Source of the DNA: Maea johnstoni
Lineage: Eukaryota > Annelida > Polychaeta > Spionida > Magelonidae
Assembly: GCA_963942565.1 (NCBI GenBank)
Contig: OZ012700.1
Coordinates: 24,344,079-24,408,078, forward strand
Direction of reading: 5' to 3'
Length of the DNA stretch: 64,000 bases
Under the pieces are notes generated by a model that did not search any database, was not told the DNA's origin, and saw only the letters and a list, made by a program, of their open reading frames with translations. Position 1 is the stretch's first letter; each line of letters begins with the position of its first letter. The translations under genes and the position numbers were made by a program. Shown in pieces: positions 21,982 through 35,277 of the stretch.

Positions 21982-22024
21982 AAGATCCTCCTGAAATTGT
22001 CATCTGGATCCTTTTTTTTTGAAC

Positions 22025-22475
22025 CCTTGCCTGTGATACACCCATGGTTCAAAAGGGTAGAGGAATTTAATGCCTAAGTTTAACCCAATACCCATGATTC
22101 AAAATGTCAGAGGAATTCAATGCCTAAGTTCAACCCTATACCCATGATTCGAAAGGGTAGGGGAATTTAATGCCAAAGTTAAACCCCATACCCATGGTTC
22201 AAATGGGTGGAGGAATTCAATGCCTAAGTTCAACCCTATACCCATGATTCGAAAGGGTAGGGGAATTTAATGCCAAAGTATAACCCCATACCCTTGATTC
22301 AAAAGGATAGGGGAATTCAATGTCTAAGTTCAACCCCATACCCTTAGTTCAAAAGGCTAGAGGAATTTAATGCCAAAGTTCAAAAGGGTAGAGGAATTAA
22401 TGCCAAAGTTCAAAAGGGTAGAGGAATTTAATGCCAAAGTTCAAAAGGGTAGAGGAATTTAATGCCAAAGTTCAT
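22025..22475. repeat. Minisatellite of about 59-bp units, decaying into shorter units
   Basis: Units share CCCATACCCATGATTC and AAAGGGTAGAGGAATTTAAT. The last copies shrink to about 29 bp (22378 onward), showing two nested levels of repetition. Confidence 0.9.
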
Positions 22476-22479
22476 TTAC

Positions 22480-23337
22480 AAAGTATTGTGAAAAAAAATA
22501 TTTGATCGAGAAAAGTTGATCAGAAACTTCCTATCAACTCTCCTTCAAATAGTTTTCCAATTATTGCAGAACTCCTATGTTATTTTCAAAATTATCATAG
22601 ATCCAGACGACACTCGTCAAGAACTCTGAACATGAATTGGAAAACACAGCGAGGTTCCACCACATTCTGAACATTAACAAAACACACAGGGGTGGTTATT
22701 AATAGAAAATAATATGTATATTCAGATAGGATGACTTCATTACAATCCTGCAAAAACTGTTTCAATACCCAAATATTTGCAAATAAAAAACCTAGTATAC
22801 TTACAACTTTGCATTGCTATCGGAGTGAACACAGTTACCCTACGCTATATCTCTGCAAGTCAAGACATCTTGACCAAATACGGAAAATACATCCGGTTTC
22901 CAGACCTTTTCTTTATCAAAATCATTGCTAACTCAAATTTTTCATGAACTGTTATTTTTGGTTTCAGTGTATCAAGACAATCCTTGAACCAAAAATCGAA
23001 AATTCATCCCATTTCCAGGCTGATTTCATTCTTCAATTCCGGCTTTTTGCGGACTTAAACATTTTTCATAAACCTGAATGAACTAGTTTCATCTTTTGAG
23101 GAGGAATTTCCATTTTATCAAAAAAATTTGAAAATAAACAAGCACTTGAATGTTTCGAAATCTCCAAATTTTTTTCAAAATATCAGATAGTGTGAAAAGG
23201 GGATAGCTGGAAACTCAGAAGCATTTTCTTAATTTGGCCTGGGGTGGGGCAGTAGATATTTACATGGGATTGTACAAAAAGAATCTCTCTCCTCAAGACA
23301 GGTTATCACGTGGTAGCAGAGAGTTTCCTAGTAACTT
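22480..23337. other. No gene; family-B MITE then AT-rich DNA
   Basis: A family-B copy (22480-22660) carries CAACTCTCCTTCAAATAG. The rest has no recognisable content. Confidence 0.5.
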
Positions 23338-23549
23338 CTAACCCTTATGCTGGTGGACGGCAATATTTGCCAATACAGAATGATGCAAACAACTCTGAAA
23401 GTGACGAAACCCTGGCATATGGGTACTCATCTGAGAGTGCTCAGTGAGAGCTATCAAATGAATACCAACAAGACAGGGTTTAGATGTTTCTCAAAAATCT
23501 TTGCATCCTTGTGCTTTGGACGAAAATAGCCCTAGCATTGGAAGGATTA
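23338..23549 (-). mobile_element. Family-A MITE
   Basis: Begins ACCCTTATGCTGGTGG and ends GCATTGGAAGGATTAA. Confidence 0.82.
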
Positions 23550-23635
23550 AGGAAAGTTATCATGTGGTAGCAGAGAGTGACCCTGTAACTCTAATCGTCA
23601 CCTGACAGCAACCATACCAGCACAATCGGGTGCAT

Positions 23636-23946
23636 GGTCATAGCCAGCAGGGCGTCTAGGTGCTTTTTTGGACACCCAAACCCTTGAAAAGAACCCCTCA
23701 GGACATCCAAAAGATTTTGTGTGGAATTTCTAAATATCTCAATCTCAAGCTTATAATTGAATTTTTTCATCTCCTTATAATTCCCATGACATTGTTTAAT
23801 GATATCATGCCTTATTTTGATGAATTTATACATGTTTATGGTTGAAATATGAGCATATTGTGATCCCCCTTAACAATTTGGACGCCCAAAAATTTTACAA
23901 CTGTCAATTTTAGGCACCCAGTTTCTAAATCCTGGCTAAGACACTG
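23636..23946. mobile_element. MITE with TAGCCAG ends, uninterrupted copy
   Basis: Left TAGCCAGCAGGGCGTC, right AATCCTGGCTAAGACACTG. Same family as 8901-9590 and 44775-45085. Confidence 0.75.
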
Positions 23947-24170
23947 ATCAGGTGTACCCTACAGTGGCAGGGAGCGCGTGGGGTGAATTTCCTTTCTTGA
24001 AGATCCAAATAGCCATCTTGTAATATAGACATCAGAATGATCAGATAAGAAGAAACATCTTGGTAAGTATCATGAAAACCACCCTTTGTGAGACATTAGA
24101 AAATTGGCCATTGTGACATTAGTGCATTCCTACACCTTTTTGTGTGTAATCTTAATACTTGGTTATTTCA

Positions 24171-24742
24171 ATTTATTTTATTTTTTTTCAAAAATGAAAT
24201 TATAGATCTGATTTATACAAAATAAGGACACATTTGATTCAAAAAGTACCTCTTCCAGATTAAAAAAAAAATGAATCATAAGCATAACATGGATGCTTAA
24301 ATCAATGATACAGAGACATGGATGCTGCCAACCAACTTTCATACAAAAAAATCTCAATATTCCCACTCCTTTCACAAGCATACGCAGATGATCTGACAAC
24401 AATACACATATGTTTATCACTCATCACAGTCCGAAAAAAAAAGGGAACGAAAGTTGTGCCTTTTGTCCTGCAGCACAAGTTTCACACAAATATTCTGGTT
24501 ACGCGGTTTTCGTTCCGAAGATAAATGCAAAGTTGCCACATGATCCGAGCAATCTTGTGATGAGCTGGGGTCTTGTTTTTGCAAGCCTGGTTCCAACCAT
24601 GAACGTCACAAACCACATGACTAACCAGAACCAGCTCGCTATAACTTTGGTTCGAACCAGATCACATGTCGTGACGTTTCTCTGGTTGGAATCAGGCTCG
24701 CCAAAACAAGCCTCAGATTGAGGCTAGATTTCCCAGCATGCC
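24171..24742 (-). other. Probable 3' UTR of the SLC20 gene, holding a MITE
   Basis: Downstream of the stop codon on the minus strand. An inverted-repeat MITE at 24565-24718 (CAAGCCTGGTTCCAACCA versus its partner ending GGTTGGAATCAGGCTCG) lies within it. TTTATT on + near 24172 gives a minus-strand AATAAA as a possible polyadenylation signal. Transcript end not proven. Confidence 0.45.
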
Positions 24743-24983
24743 TCAGTGGACCAGGTGCTGCAGGCCGGCCATCATGGCGGCGCTGAGACCGCCCGCGACG
24801 GGGACCGTGACGACCCAGGCGAGCACGATGTTACGGAAGACTTTCCAGTCTACGTTTTCCCTGGAGCGGAATCGACCGACACACACGACGGAGCCGACCT
24901 TACAATGCGTGGTGCTGATGGGGATGCCGATGTTAGAGGCCACCAGTACGGTCGCTGCGGCGCCGATCTCAATACAGAAGCCA
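24743..24983 (-). CDS. SLC20 terminal coding exon
   Basis: Encodes the last 79 residues and [42 protein letters not shown] and final LQHLVH. Acceptor CTCTTGTAG|TGGC; the split Ser codon (AG+T) joins it to the preceding exon. Its 5' edge is repeated twice in the intron. Confidence 0.96.
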
Positions 24984-27618
24984 CTACAAGAGCAATGGAA
25001 AAAGGAAACATAAAATTAGCATAAATATTAGCCCAATATCAGTACAGAAGCCACTACAAGAACAATGGAATTCAAAATAAAATTAGCATAGAAATTAGTC
25101 TGGTCGCAATACAGAAGCCACAAAAGGAATGGAAATGAGAATTTAAAATTATTATATATATTAGCATTCCAATGCTGAGGCTACTTTCACCCAAAGCACA
25201 AGGGTGCAAAGATTTTTGAATGTCATCTAAAACCTCTCAAGTTCGTATTCATTGGATAGCTCTCTCTGAGTAGTCTCAAATGAGTACCCATTTACCAGGG
25301 TTTCAATCATTTTTCAGGTTTTTGCACCATTTTGTTATAGCCAAATTAGCCACCAGCAGTTGAAGGGTTATAATACTGGCTAAGACCCTGGCTCATAGCA
25401 TGAATCTGTTAACTCTTTTATACCTGGAGAGGTCAATTGTCATAATTTATGATAATTCTGTAGGATGACTTTGTTACGATACATACACAGAAAAATGAAG
25501 GAGAGTTTTCTTTTTTAAACATTGTCCAAATTATACTTTTGTTGAAGAGATATCACGAAGGAAGACCGCCATTTTTGGAGGTTTAGGGCATGAACGGAAT
25601 AAGGTTGTAATGTGATAATAGTACTGACCTTGATGGTGTGATCTTGGTGAGGTCCTCGCCGATGGTCTTGATGACCCTGCGTCCCCACACCCAGAGCCCG
25701 ACGGAGATGCCCACGCCTCCGAACAGCAGGATCCACAGCGGCGTCTGAGCCTTCGACGCCAGAGCCCCGGAGGTCGAGATCAACCACAGGCTGATCAGCG
25801 GGCCAATCGCATTACTGAAAAAATCAACGAAAAAATAATCATTCACAACACTCGTCAATATAATCAACCAAATCAATATAATCAACCACAGGCTGATCAA
25901 TGGGCCTATCGCATTGCTGAAAAAATCAACGATAAACAGTAAATAATTATGATAGAAGAAGTGAACAAAATTCTCATCTAAAATAGAATTGATGGGATCA
26001 TTCTTAGTTTCACTACCGTTTGAACGAAAGCATCCAAATTATTTCTTAGTAAGTTCGCCTGTAAAGATAAACTAAATAGCCACAAATAGCGGTGTGAAAA
26101 CCATCTAAACCCTGTCATGTTGCCATTCATTGGAAATCTCTCGCTGAGTATTCTCAGATGAGTACCCATGTGCCAGGGTTTCAGTCATTTTTCAAGCTTA
26201 CCTGACGTCATTTCCGCCGTGTGCGAAGGCTCCGAATATGGCGGTGAGGATCTGCAGGAAGGAGAAGAGCTGGGCGGTCTCGGGCTTGTCCTCGATGGCC
26301 GCCCGCGCCTCGGCCGTCGCGTCAAACGACTCCTTGGACACGTCCGGGGACTCGCCCGATACGTCCAGCAGGGGCTTGCCCATGGTCGGCGTCGCCATGC
26401 CACTGTTACCACCAGCTGCCATAAAAGAAATAGAAAGAACCTCGTCATACATTTAATAAAATTATCAGGCACAATAAGAACAGTTTACATTAGGACATGT
26501 TATCGAAATTAGGATGAACAATTTATGCAAATACAATTTTTAAATACACTTTTTAAATACTTGTATTATATTCAAAATTTCTCTCCCCCTCTCCTCTCTC
26601 TCTCTCTGTATGTATTTCTATTTTGATTCTTTATACATAGAGAGAGAGTGAGGACACAAAGACAAAAAAGACAATTTATACAAATAATCCAAAATAATAA
26701 ACGTAATTGTAATTTCTTAACAAAATTCTGGAAAGATTGTTTTCCTTTTCATTTTGAAACCTTCTACTTTCCCAACTCTTAAGATATGATATCATCCTTC
26801 TCCTAATGGCTACATACCGTGCCATGTGTGGTACACACTCTCCAGTCGTGTGGGTGTCACCGTACCCGACTCGTCATACCGGGGTGTCATGGTGCCGGGG
26901 GTACGGGGCGTCATGGCGCCCGGTGAGATGGGCGTGATGTCACCAGGGGTGGCTCCGCCCCCGAATCGCGGCGTGATATCTCCGGGTGTCACCTGACCCG
27001 GCGTGCTCTGACCGAGATTGAACTCGTTGTCCAATAGCGGCGCAGACGGGGACTTCTTCATCTTAGGCTGAAAAGAGGAAATTAGTAGATATTTAACTAT
27101 CGCTGCCAGGGCTAGATGGCGCCACCTATTGCCATCATAGGGAACTATTCTTTTTTATGATTGTCCATTGGAGCGATTGGCATCACAAGCATCAAGACAT
27201 GAAAAGGTAACATATTTCAATAGTTAGAAGAGGAAACAATGAACCAAATGTCTTAGTATGATCAGAAATCAGGTTGGATACTGTTCAGAGGTACAACTAG
27301 TGGTACCAAAATCGTTTCAAAAAGTACCGTTTTGTACCATCGATGTAAAGGTATCATTTATCAGGGATTGTCCAGGATCATAATAAACATGACTATTCAC
27401 AACAAAGGTAATAATGCAATAATGTACCATCAACAGTTCCCTTAAAAATACTCTATCGATACCATTCGTTTCAGTTTTCGTTTAGGATAGGAAAAAATAA
27501 TATGATATTAATAATGATAGTAATATACTAAATATAACGACAATAATAATTATAATAATGATTCTGATAATCATAATAACAATAATAATAATAATAATAA
27601 TACCACATGCATACTACC

Positions 27619-27681
<63 letters not shown>

Positions 27682-28513
27682 GTACCATTAACTCCTGTAC
27701 CATTAACAGTTCCCTTAAAAATACTCTATCGATTCCATAAATGTACCGTTATATTTGTAGAGGTAGCCATATGAGTACCCATGTGCCAGGGTTTCAGTAA
27801 TTTTTCAAGTTTTTTTCATCATATTGTATTGGCAAAATTAGCCACCAGTAGCATAAGGGTGAATGTAATGTAATGTAGTGATACCTCTGTGTAGCTTACC
27901 TTTTCTAGTTTAGATTGAGTGGCAGCAGTGACCGTGAACTTCCCGATGTTCTGGCGGTCGAAGTTGGAGATGTCAAGCAGCTTTTCTCCTGCAAAAACAA
28001 AACAACAAGAATTAGAGAAAAATCAAATCTCCTGTGACCAATCCATTTGTTCATTCATCTAAGTGAAGTATGTATACATGAGGATTCTCATATTTTCAGG
28101 CGTATCAGGCAAGTAAGGGATGCATTTTGCTTGCCCGCCAGTCATTTTTACTTGTCATTGGCAATTGCTTAATGTTTTCAAAGTTAGTATGCAAACTTGT
28201 TTCTGTCACTCAAGAAAAATGTCACGGCAAAATAGTTGTTTTATCAGTAGTAGGCATTGGCAGAAAACTAGAAGGCTGCTCCGGATTCCACATTACAACA
28301 TTTCCTGAGCCCCTCTCTGCACTATACGCCACTGCGGGCAAACTCTAGTGCTGTCATAGGTATCTGATTTATTTCATTTTGATAATCAACAAAATATTTG
28401 TCGATTCGGTTTGTTGATTCGATCAAATTGATTAGGGTAGGATAAAATAATATGCTAATAATATTTTTAGTAATATTATAAATATAATGACAATAATAAT
28501 TCTAATAATGATT

Positions 28514-28586
<73 letters not shown>

Positions 28587-28820
28587 TATGATAATAATAA
28601 TTATAATAATAGTAATAATAAAAAATAATAGTAATATTATATAAATGATAATAATAATAATACCACATGCATACTACCACTACTACTACTACTACTATTA
28701 CTACTACTACTACTGCTACCACTACTACTGCTACCACTACTACTATTACTACTACTACTACTACTATACTACTACTAACTACTACTACTACTACTATTAC
28801 TTCTACTACTACTACTACTG

Positions 28821-28855
<35 letters not shown>

Positions 28856-28856
28856 G

Positions 28857-28914
<58 letters not shown>

Positions 28915-31900
28915 TACTACTACTACTACTACTACAGTACTACTACTAAAAATAATAATGATAATGTGTGTAGGAAGGGACCTCTGGCTCCCTCCACACA
29001 CAGCTCTGAGACAAAATACCAAGAAGCAGGAAGCAGCTAGTCACAGCGGCGTCATTTCTGTCATTCCTTTCAGAACACTTACTCATTAGCCTCTGCTCCT
29101 GACGTAGGCAGTGATCTTTAAGCTTCCTCGAGGATACCCCTCTATGCCCCCCCTCCCCCCCCTTCTCTTAACCCCGCCACCTTTACAATAAACACATCTG
29201 CTGCTTAACCCTTCCAATGCCAAGGCTACCTTCATCTAAAGCACAAGAATGCAAAGATCTTGCAAAATCATCTAAACCCTGCCATGTTGGTATTCATTGG
29301 GAAGCTCTTGATGAGTACTCTTGGATGAGTACCCAAGTACCAGGGTTTCAGTCAATTTTCACGTTTTTTGCATCATTTTGTATTGGCTAATTTAGCCACC
29401 AGCAGCTCTAGGGTTAATTAACGAAGAAACACTGATGTGACAGTCTTGCCAAAAAGAGGTCACCCAAATAAGGAGCAAGATCAACCATTGCATAATGAAT
29501 GAGGTCAACTACATTGGTGGAATCAGCTATATTTCATCATCTAGACCTAGACACCAATAGGCAACGGTTACTAGATTTATTGGTTCACGGATCCTTCCCA
29601 GACCAATTTTACAGGGTCGGGAGGGAGGTAATTGAAAATAAAGTTGATTTTTTTCTTCTTTTTTTTAACACACGGAAATCTAAGTGAACAAACAGTGGAG
29701 AGGGAGGTAAAAAATAAAGTGATTTTTTGGCTAGTATCAAAATACATACTTAAACCATATTTTTGAATATCAAAAAAATGATTTTTTAATAAGATGATGC
29801 ATTTCAACAATACTGTATTGCTTTGCTATTGTAATGTTGTATCGCTCTGGTATTAATATTCTCATAGTTTGGTAGTTTTATTACCATCCATGGTAAATTT
29901 TGTAAGTTTGGTAAGTTTGGTGTACGCACATACGGCTCGGCAGCAGAGCACAAAATAATGTGGGGGGGGGGGGGGGGGGGGGGGGGGGATTATATTTATT
30001 TTCCCGTCCGGTCTATTCCACTTTGATCGGCGGATCCGGGAACCAATAAATCAAGTAACCGTTGCCATATGCATAGACTAAATTTCTAGGCTGTCATATG
30101 CATTTTTTTACATAAGCAGCTATTACGAGAATTTTCCCTGCCTAATTTAGGTGCAACACCCATGCAAATCCTTGCATCTTCCTGAATTTCTTTATTGTTG
30201 CATATTTATAACAGGTATTTGTTTCCTGTCTCCTGGATGCTTTCTGAGAGCACCTTTTTCTTTACGAAGGCTGTAGAGATAGGAGGACCAGATGGAGCCA
30301 TATCTGGTACTACACCACACTGCTTGGTCAACACAGAAGGGAATGCCGACTCTTTAGGGACTAGAAGCCTAGTTTACTAAGGTCTGTGTCCTGAATGCGG
30401 AAATGTGCCCCATGCCTCCTCGGCAAGGGTTTGTGGGTTTGTGGGTTTCTAGGTCAGCAGGGTGAGATGAGGGTTTGGGTGACCTGACAGGGTGGCACGT
30501 AGAAGTCATACCATCTCTCTGGGTGTGCACGTGTGTGTGTGCTGCTCCTGCGTTCCTCCGAAGAGAAATACGAGAAGTCAACAGTTGAGGAGTGAAGATG
30601 CTGAAGAAGCTAGGATATTTATAGAACACAAGCCAGCAGTCTAGCTCCTAGGCTATGGAATAAAAGGAACTGGCTCTTCTGGGCCAAGTTTTCTTTGGTT
30701 TGGTTAAGCCTCGGGTTCGACGTGGGCCTTGTTCAAAACCATAAACGTTGATCAACGTTGATCCAACGTATCCCGTTCAGATCGTCATCGCAAGTAAACG
30801 TTGATACCGTTCAGATTCCGTTTTCCCACCACGTTGATCAACGTTGATGGTCCTGAACAACGCCCAGTCAAACACGAGGCTCAACCAAACCAAAGTAAAC
30901 TTGGCCCTGGATTCAATTTGGATTTGGGATCTTGTTTATTGTCACTCCTTTGGCCTTAAAATAATGAAAACATACTCTACTCAAATCCAATTCAAAATAT
31001 TTTGGTTAACCCACGAAAGAATGAAAACAAACTCTTCTCAAATCCAATTCAAAATATTTTGGTCAACCCACGAAAGAATGAAAACAAACTCTTCTCAAAT
31101 CCAATCAAAATATTTTGGTCAACCCACGAAAGAATGAAAACAAACTCTTCTCAAATCCAATTCAAAATATTTTGGTCAACCCACGAAAAAATGAAAACAA
31201 ACTCTTCTCAAATCCAATTAATTTTTTTTGGTCAACCCATAGTCATGTGACATATCAAAATGAACCTTGAATCAAGGACAGCATTATAACGACCCATTGC
31301 CTAATGTTCGAGATATGTAGGGGGGACTTTTAGATCGGTGAGCCAGGCTCTTCTTCAGATGAATTTGTTCATCTCACACCCATATACACACTCAGAGTTC
31401 CTCTAGAAAGTATTGTCTGCTACTTTCATACTTTTGATAATAACTTGGGAATAAAGCAAAAGTTCACAAAACATTTGAGGGAGAGTTGTTATCTGGCTTC
31501 TGATCAACATTTCCCCTTCAAATATTTTGCAGAAAATGCTTTTGTCGGTGAAATATTTCCAAAATTGTCAGGCCTGCTTTGGCCGCCCTGAGTGTAAATG
31601 GGTTAAGTTCCCACAAACACATACATGCATGCGTGCTATAAAAAGGATTAATTTTAACTCAAATATAGCAGTGCCATCATAAAATCCATCAGAATGAGTG
31701 TTTCTAAGAATTCACTCCAATCTCTTTTCTCGAGGATTATTTGCACCAGTGTTTTGCCAGCTGACGTCTCTCTCAGTAGATGTGAGAAGTTTTTTTTTCT
31801 ACCGGATACGCCTAGGCCACTTAGCCAAATCTGTAAGTGTCTGTTGAGGAATCAAAACACCCAGTTAGCTCTACCAAGAACACCTTGCAGCTGTAACAGT

Positions 31901-34900
31901 TAGGTGAAAGTGATCTTTAACCCTTATGATGCTGGTGGCTAATTTGGCCATCTTAAAATGTTGCAAAAAAACTGAAAAATGACAGAAATCCTTGCACATG
32001 GGTACTCATCTGAGAGTATTCAGTGAGAGCTATCCAATCAATACCAACATGACAGGGTTTAGATGGTTTTCAAAAATCTTTGTGTCCTCGTGCCTCAGCA
32101 TTGGAAATGTTTACCCATTAAAACTCACAGTGGCCAAAATTAGTCATGAAATTTATAAAGGCATTTTTACATAGTTGGGAAAATATCTGAAGGAGAAATG
32201 TTATTACCACTAGCTCTCTTTCAAATATTTTGTAAAACTGTTCCAAAGCTATCTACAAAAGCATCATAGCTCCAGAAGTAAGTTGTCCAGGAAGTCTCCA
32301 CAGGCAAGAACAGGTTAATACAAGTAGGGCTCTCTAGGCCTAAATGTGTAAAAACAGCATAGCTAGGCGTCACTGTTGCTATCTTATTCATACAGTTAGT
32401 ATGGTGATAAGGTATTTATAGACCCCTAGTAGTGGTTGTATGTAAATGTAGATCTCTCACTAGAATAAGATCTTGGCAGCTACGATATGCGAGCTAACAA
32501 TTGAATGGATGCTAAACACCTATATTAACACTTCCAATGATGAGACTACTTTCATCCTAAGAACAAGGATGCAAACATTTTTCAAAACCCTGCTTAACCT
32601 TGTCATGTTGGTATTAATTGGATAACTCTTGCTGAGTACTCTGAGGTGAGTACCCATGTGCCAGGGTTTCAGTTATATTTCAGGTTTTTTGGATCAGTTT
32701 GTATTTTCCAAATTAGTCACCAGCAGCATAAGGGTTAACTGAACATTTGTGGATTCCCGCAAGTGTTCTATGTATGCGGGATTCACGGGAGTTCACATAG
32801 AGAAAATATTTGCAACTTTGCCAGACAACTCCGGATGTTAATTGGTTAACCCATTCAGTCCTGGAGTTCTCCTTGACAACTGTCGTATGGACCTATGACA
32901 ACTTTGAGAATAATAATATTCTTAAATAGGAAAAATATTTGATGGAAAGTTGCTAATTTATTTCTGATCAACATTTCTTCTTCAAATATTTTCTAAAAAT
33001 TATTTTTGTTAAAAAGATATCACCAATATAGTCAGGCAGTTTTGGGCACTACAGGCATGTAACTGCAAATTAAAACCAAAATCCATCCAAAATTAGCAAA
33101 AAAAATCCTTAAACTGACAAAAGTCTAAATATATGAATTTTAGTAGGAAAATCTGACTGAGAACAAATACTGTGAATGATATATTGGGTTCAACAGTACA
33201 CAGCCACAGAGGAGCACTTTGTACTCAGCGAGTCTGTACTAAGAATAATCAAAAAGCTAGAAAAAGGCCACTTCTGAGAGAATGACAAATCTATCTCCTG
33301 TTGCTAACTCTTCACAAGAATTCTGAGTCTGAGGAATAGATTTGTCACAAAAGAAGATCCATTTGGCTGCTACAGGAGTGAAAGTGTCTAAGTATGTAGT
33401 ATCCTTATGTTATGCTGTAGGAATCATATATAGGTGAAAACTTAAGATAATTTGCTTGAGAAATGGTACTTTTAGAAATTCCTCATATAAAGTTTAGATC
33501 GTCCTGATGTGTGATTTTGAGGGTTAATGGGTGTCCAAATAGCGTCCAGACGCCCTGCTGGCCAAGATGCCGTCAGCTAAAGTCATGAAAGTGTTAACCT
33601 ATTCACATCTCGAGCATACAGATTGTCGAACACTATTATATATTCTTTCAAAACAAAGCAAAATTTTGAGAAATATTTGACAGAAAGTTGTTGTTCTTGT
33701 TAAAATTAACGCTTCCTCTTCAAATATTTTTAAACGTATATATGTAGTTGATGAGTTGAATTCAAAATTGTCAGACCATCATGTGTGTGTTCCAGTTTCA
33801 AATGGGTTCAAGGACATGACATATACATGGAGGAAGTTCCTGATCTCAGGAAGTCAGGGCATCACAGCTTCCTCAGCGCGACCAGCAATCAGCAGCTCTT
33901 CAGCGAATTCGGAAAAACATACTGTATCCAGTTTGCGTCATAGAGCGCCCTTTTTTAGCGGCAGGACGTGGGCCGGTTGACAGATATCTGTCTGACCTTT
34001 GGCAGGACTGCTGAAAAGGTCACGCAACCCGTAGGATCGGGAGGTATGCTTACAGGTATCGTCAGAGCTGGTGTAACGTTACACAGGGTCATTACGTCCA
34101 TGTGTTTACAAGCAACGGGATTCTAGCGTCTAAACACATCAGGGCTTGGAACTAACTCTTTACATGTGGAATCGCCTTTGGAGAAATTAAAATGTGCTTC
34201 ATTCTGAAAACCTGTGCGACATTAAGCAGGGTCGTTAAGACCATTACACAGGGGTGATTAAGCCCGTTTCCACATTGCATGTTTACAAGCAAAGGGATTC
34301 TAGCAGCTAAACACAACAGGGCTCAAAATTAACACTTGCCTACAGGCTCTTTACATGTGGAATTGCCTTAGGGGAAATCTTAAAACAATGTGCATATTGC
34401 ATGTTCACAATCAATGGAATTCTAGTGAAAACAGAACAGGGCTCGAAATTAACACTTGCTTAAAGGTCCTTAACATGTGGAATCAATCCCCTCAGGGGAA
34501 ATCTAAATGTGCTTAACAGGTATTATTCTGAAAATTCCTCCTTTAATCTTTTTTCCAACATTGCATTGCCTGCAGAATTTCAATTAAAATGTCAGGCTGC
34601 TTTAGGCCATTGATGGGTTAATGAAAAAACATAGTTCCGTTGATATTATTTGAACTTTTTTCTTTCATTGCTAAGACTACTTTTTTTCCAAGTAAAGGAC
34701 GCAAAGACCATTTCAAGCCAGTCAAAGTTGGTATTAACTGGATACCTCTTGCCGAGTACTCTCAGATGAGACCCTGTATGCCAGGATTTCAGTCATTTTT
34801 ACAGGGTTTTTTTTGCATAATTTTGTAATGGCCAAATCATTTCCAGCAGCATAAGGGTTAATGATTGAAAATCAATGACATATGAGCCTTGTATCTGGGC

Positions 34901-35082
34901 ATGAATGGGTAAAATCCACCGTGGCTCAGAATGTAATGTATATGCACTAGAGGGGCAGTGTGTGTCATTTAGGGTCACTTTCTATTTCTGTTGGAAGAGA
35001 AACCTGAGTACTAGAGCACAAATCCAGCTATCTAGAACGAAGAGCGAAAAGGTACAATCCTGGCACTCCTCTTTAGATAATA

Positions 35083-35143
<61 letters not shown>

Positions 35144-35203
35144 TAATAATGAGACATTAAAATGCCTGATTTTTGTAATATCTATTTTTGCAATAGATGT
35201 GAG

Positions 35204-35277
<74 letters not shown>

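Noticed and set aside
28436-29022. Frames of poly-Val, poly-Tyr and poly-Thr
   Set aside because: Products of AAT/TAC trinucleotide repeats.
30844-31250. Repeat protein with [19 protein letters not shown] units
   Set aside because: A 58-bp minisatellite without start context, splice sites or homology.
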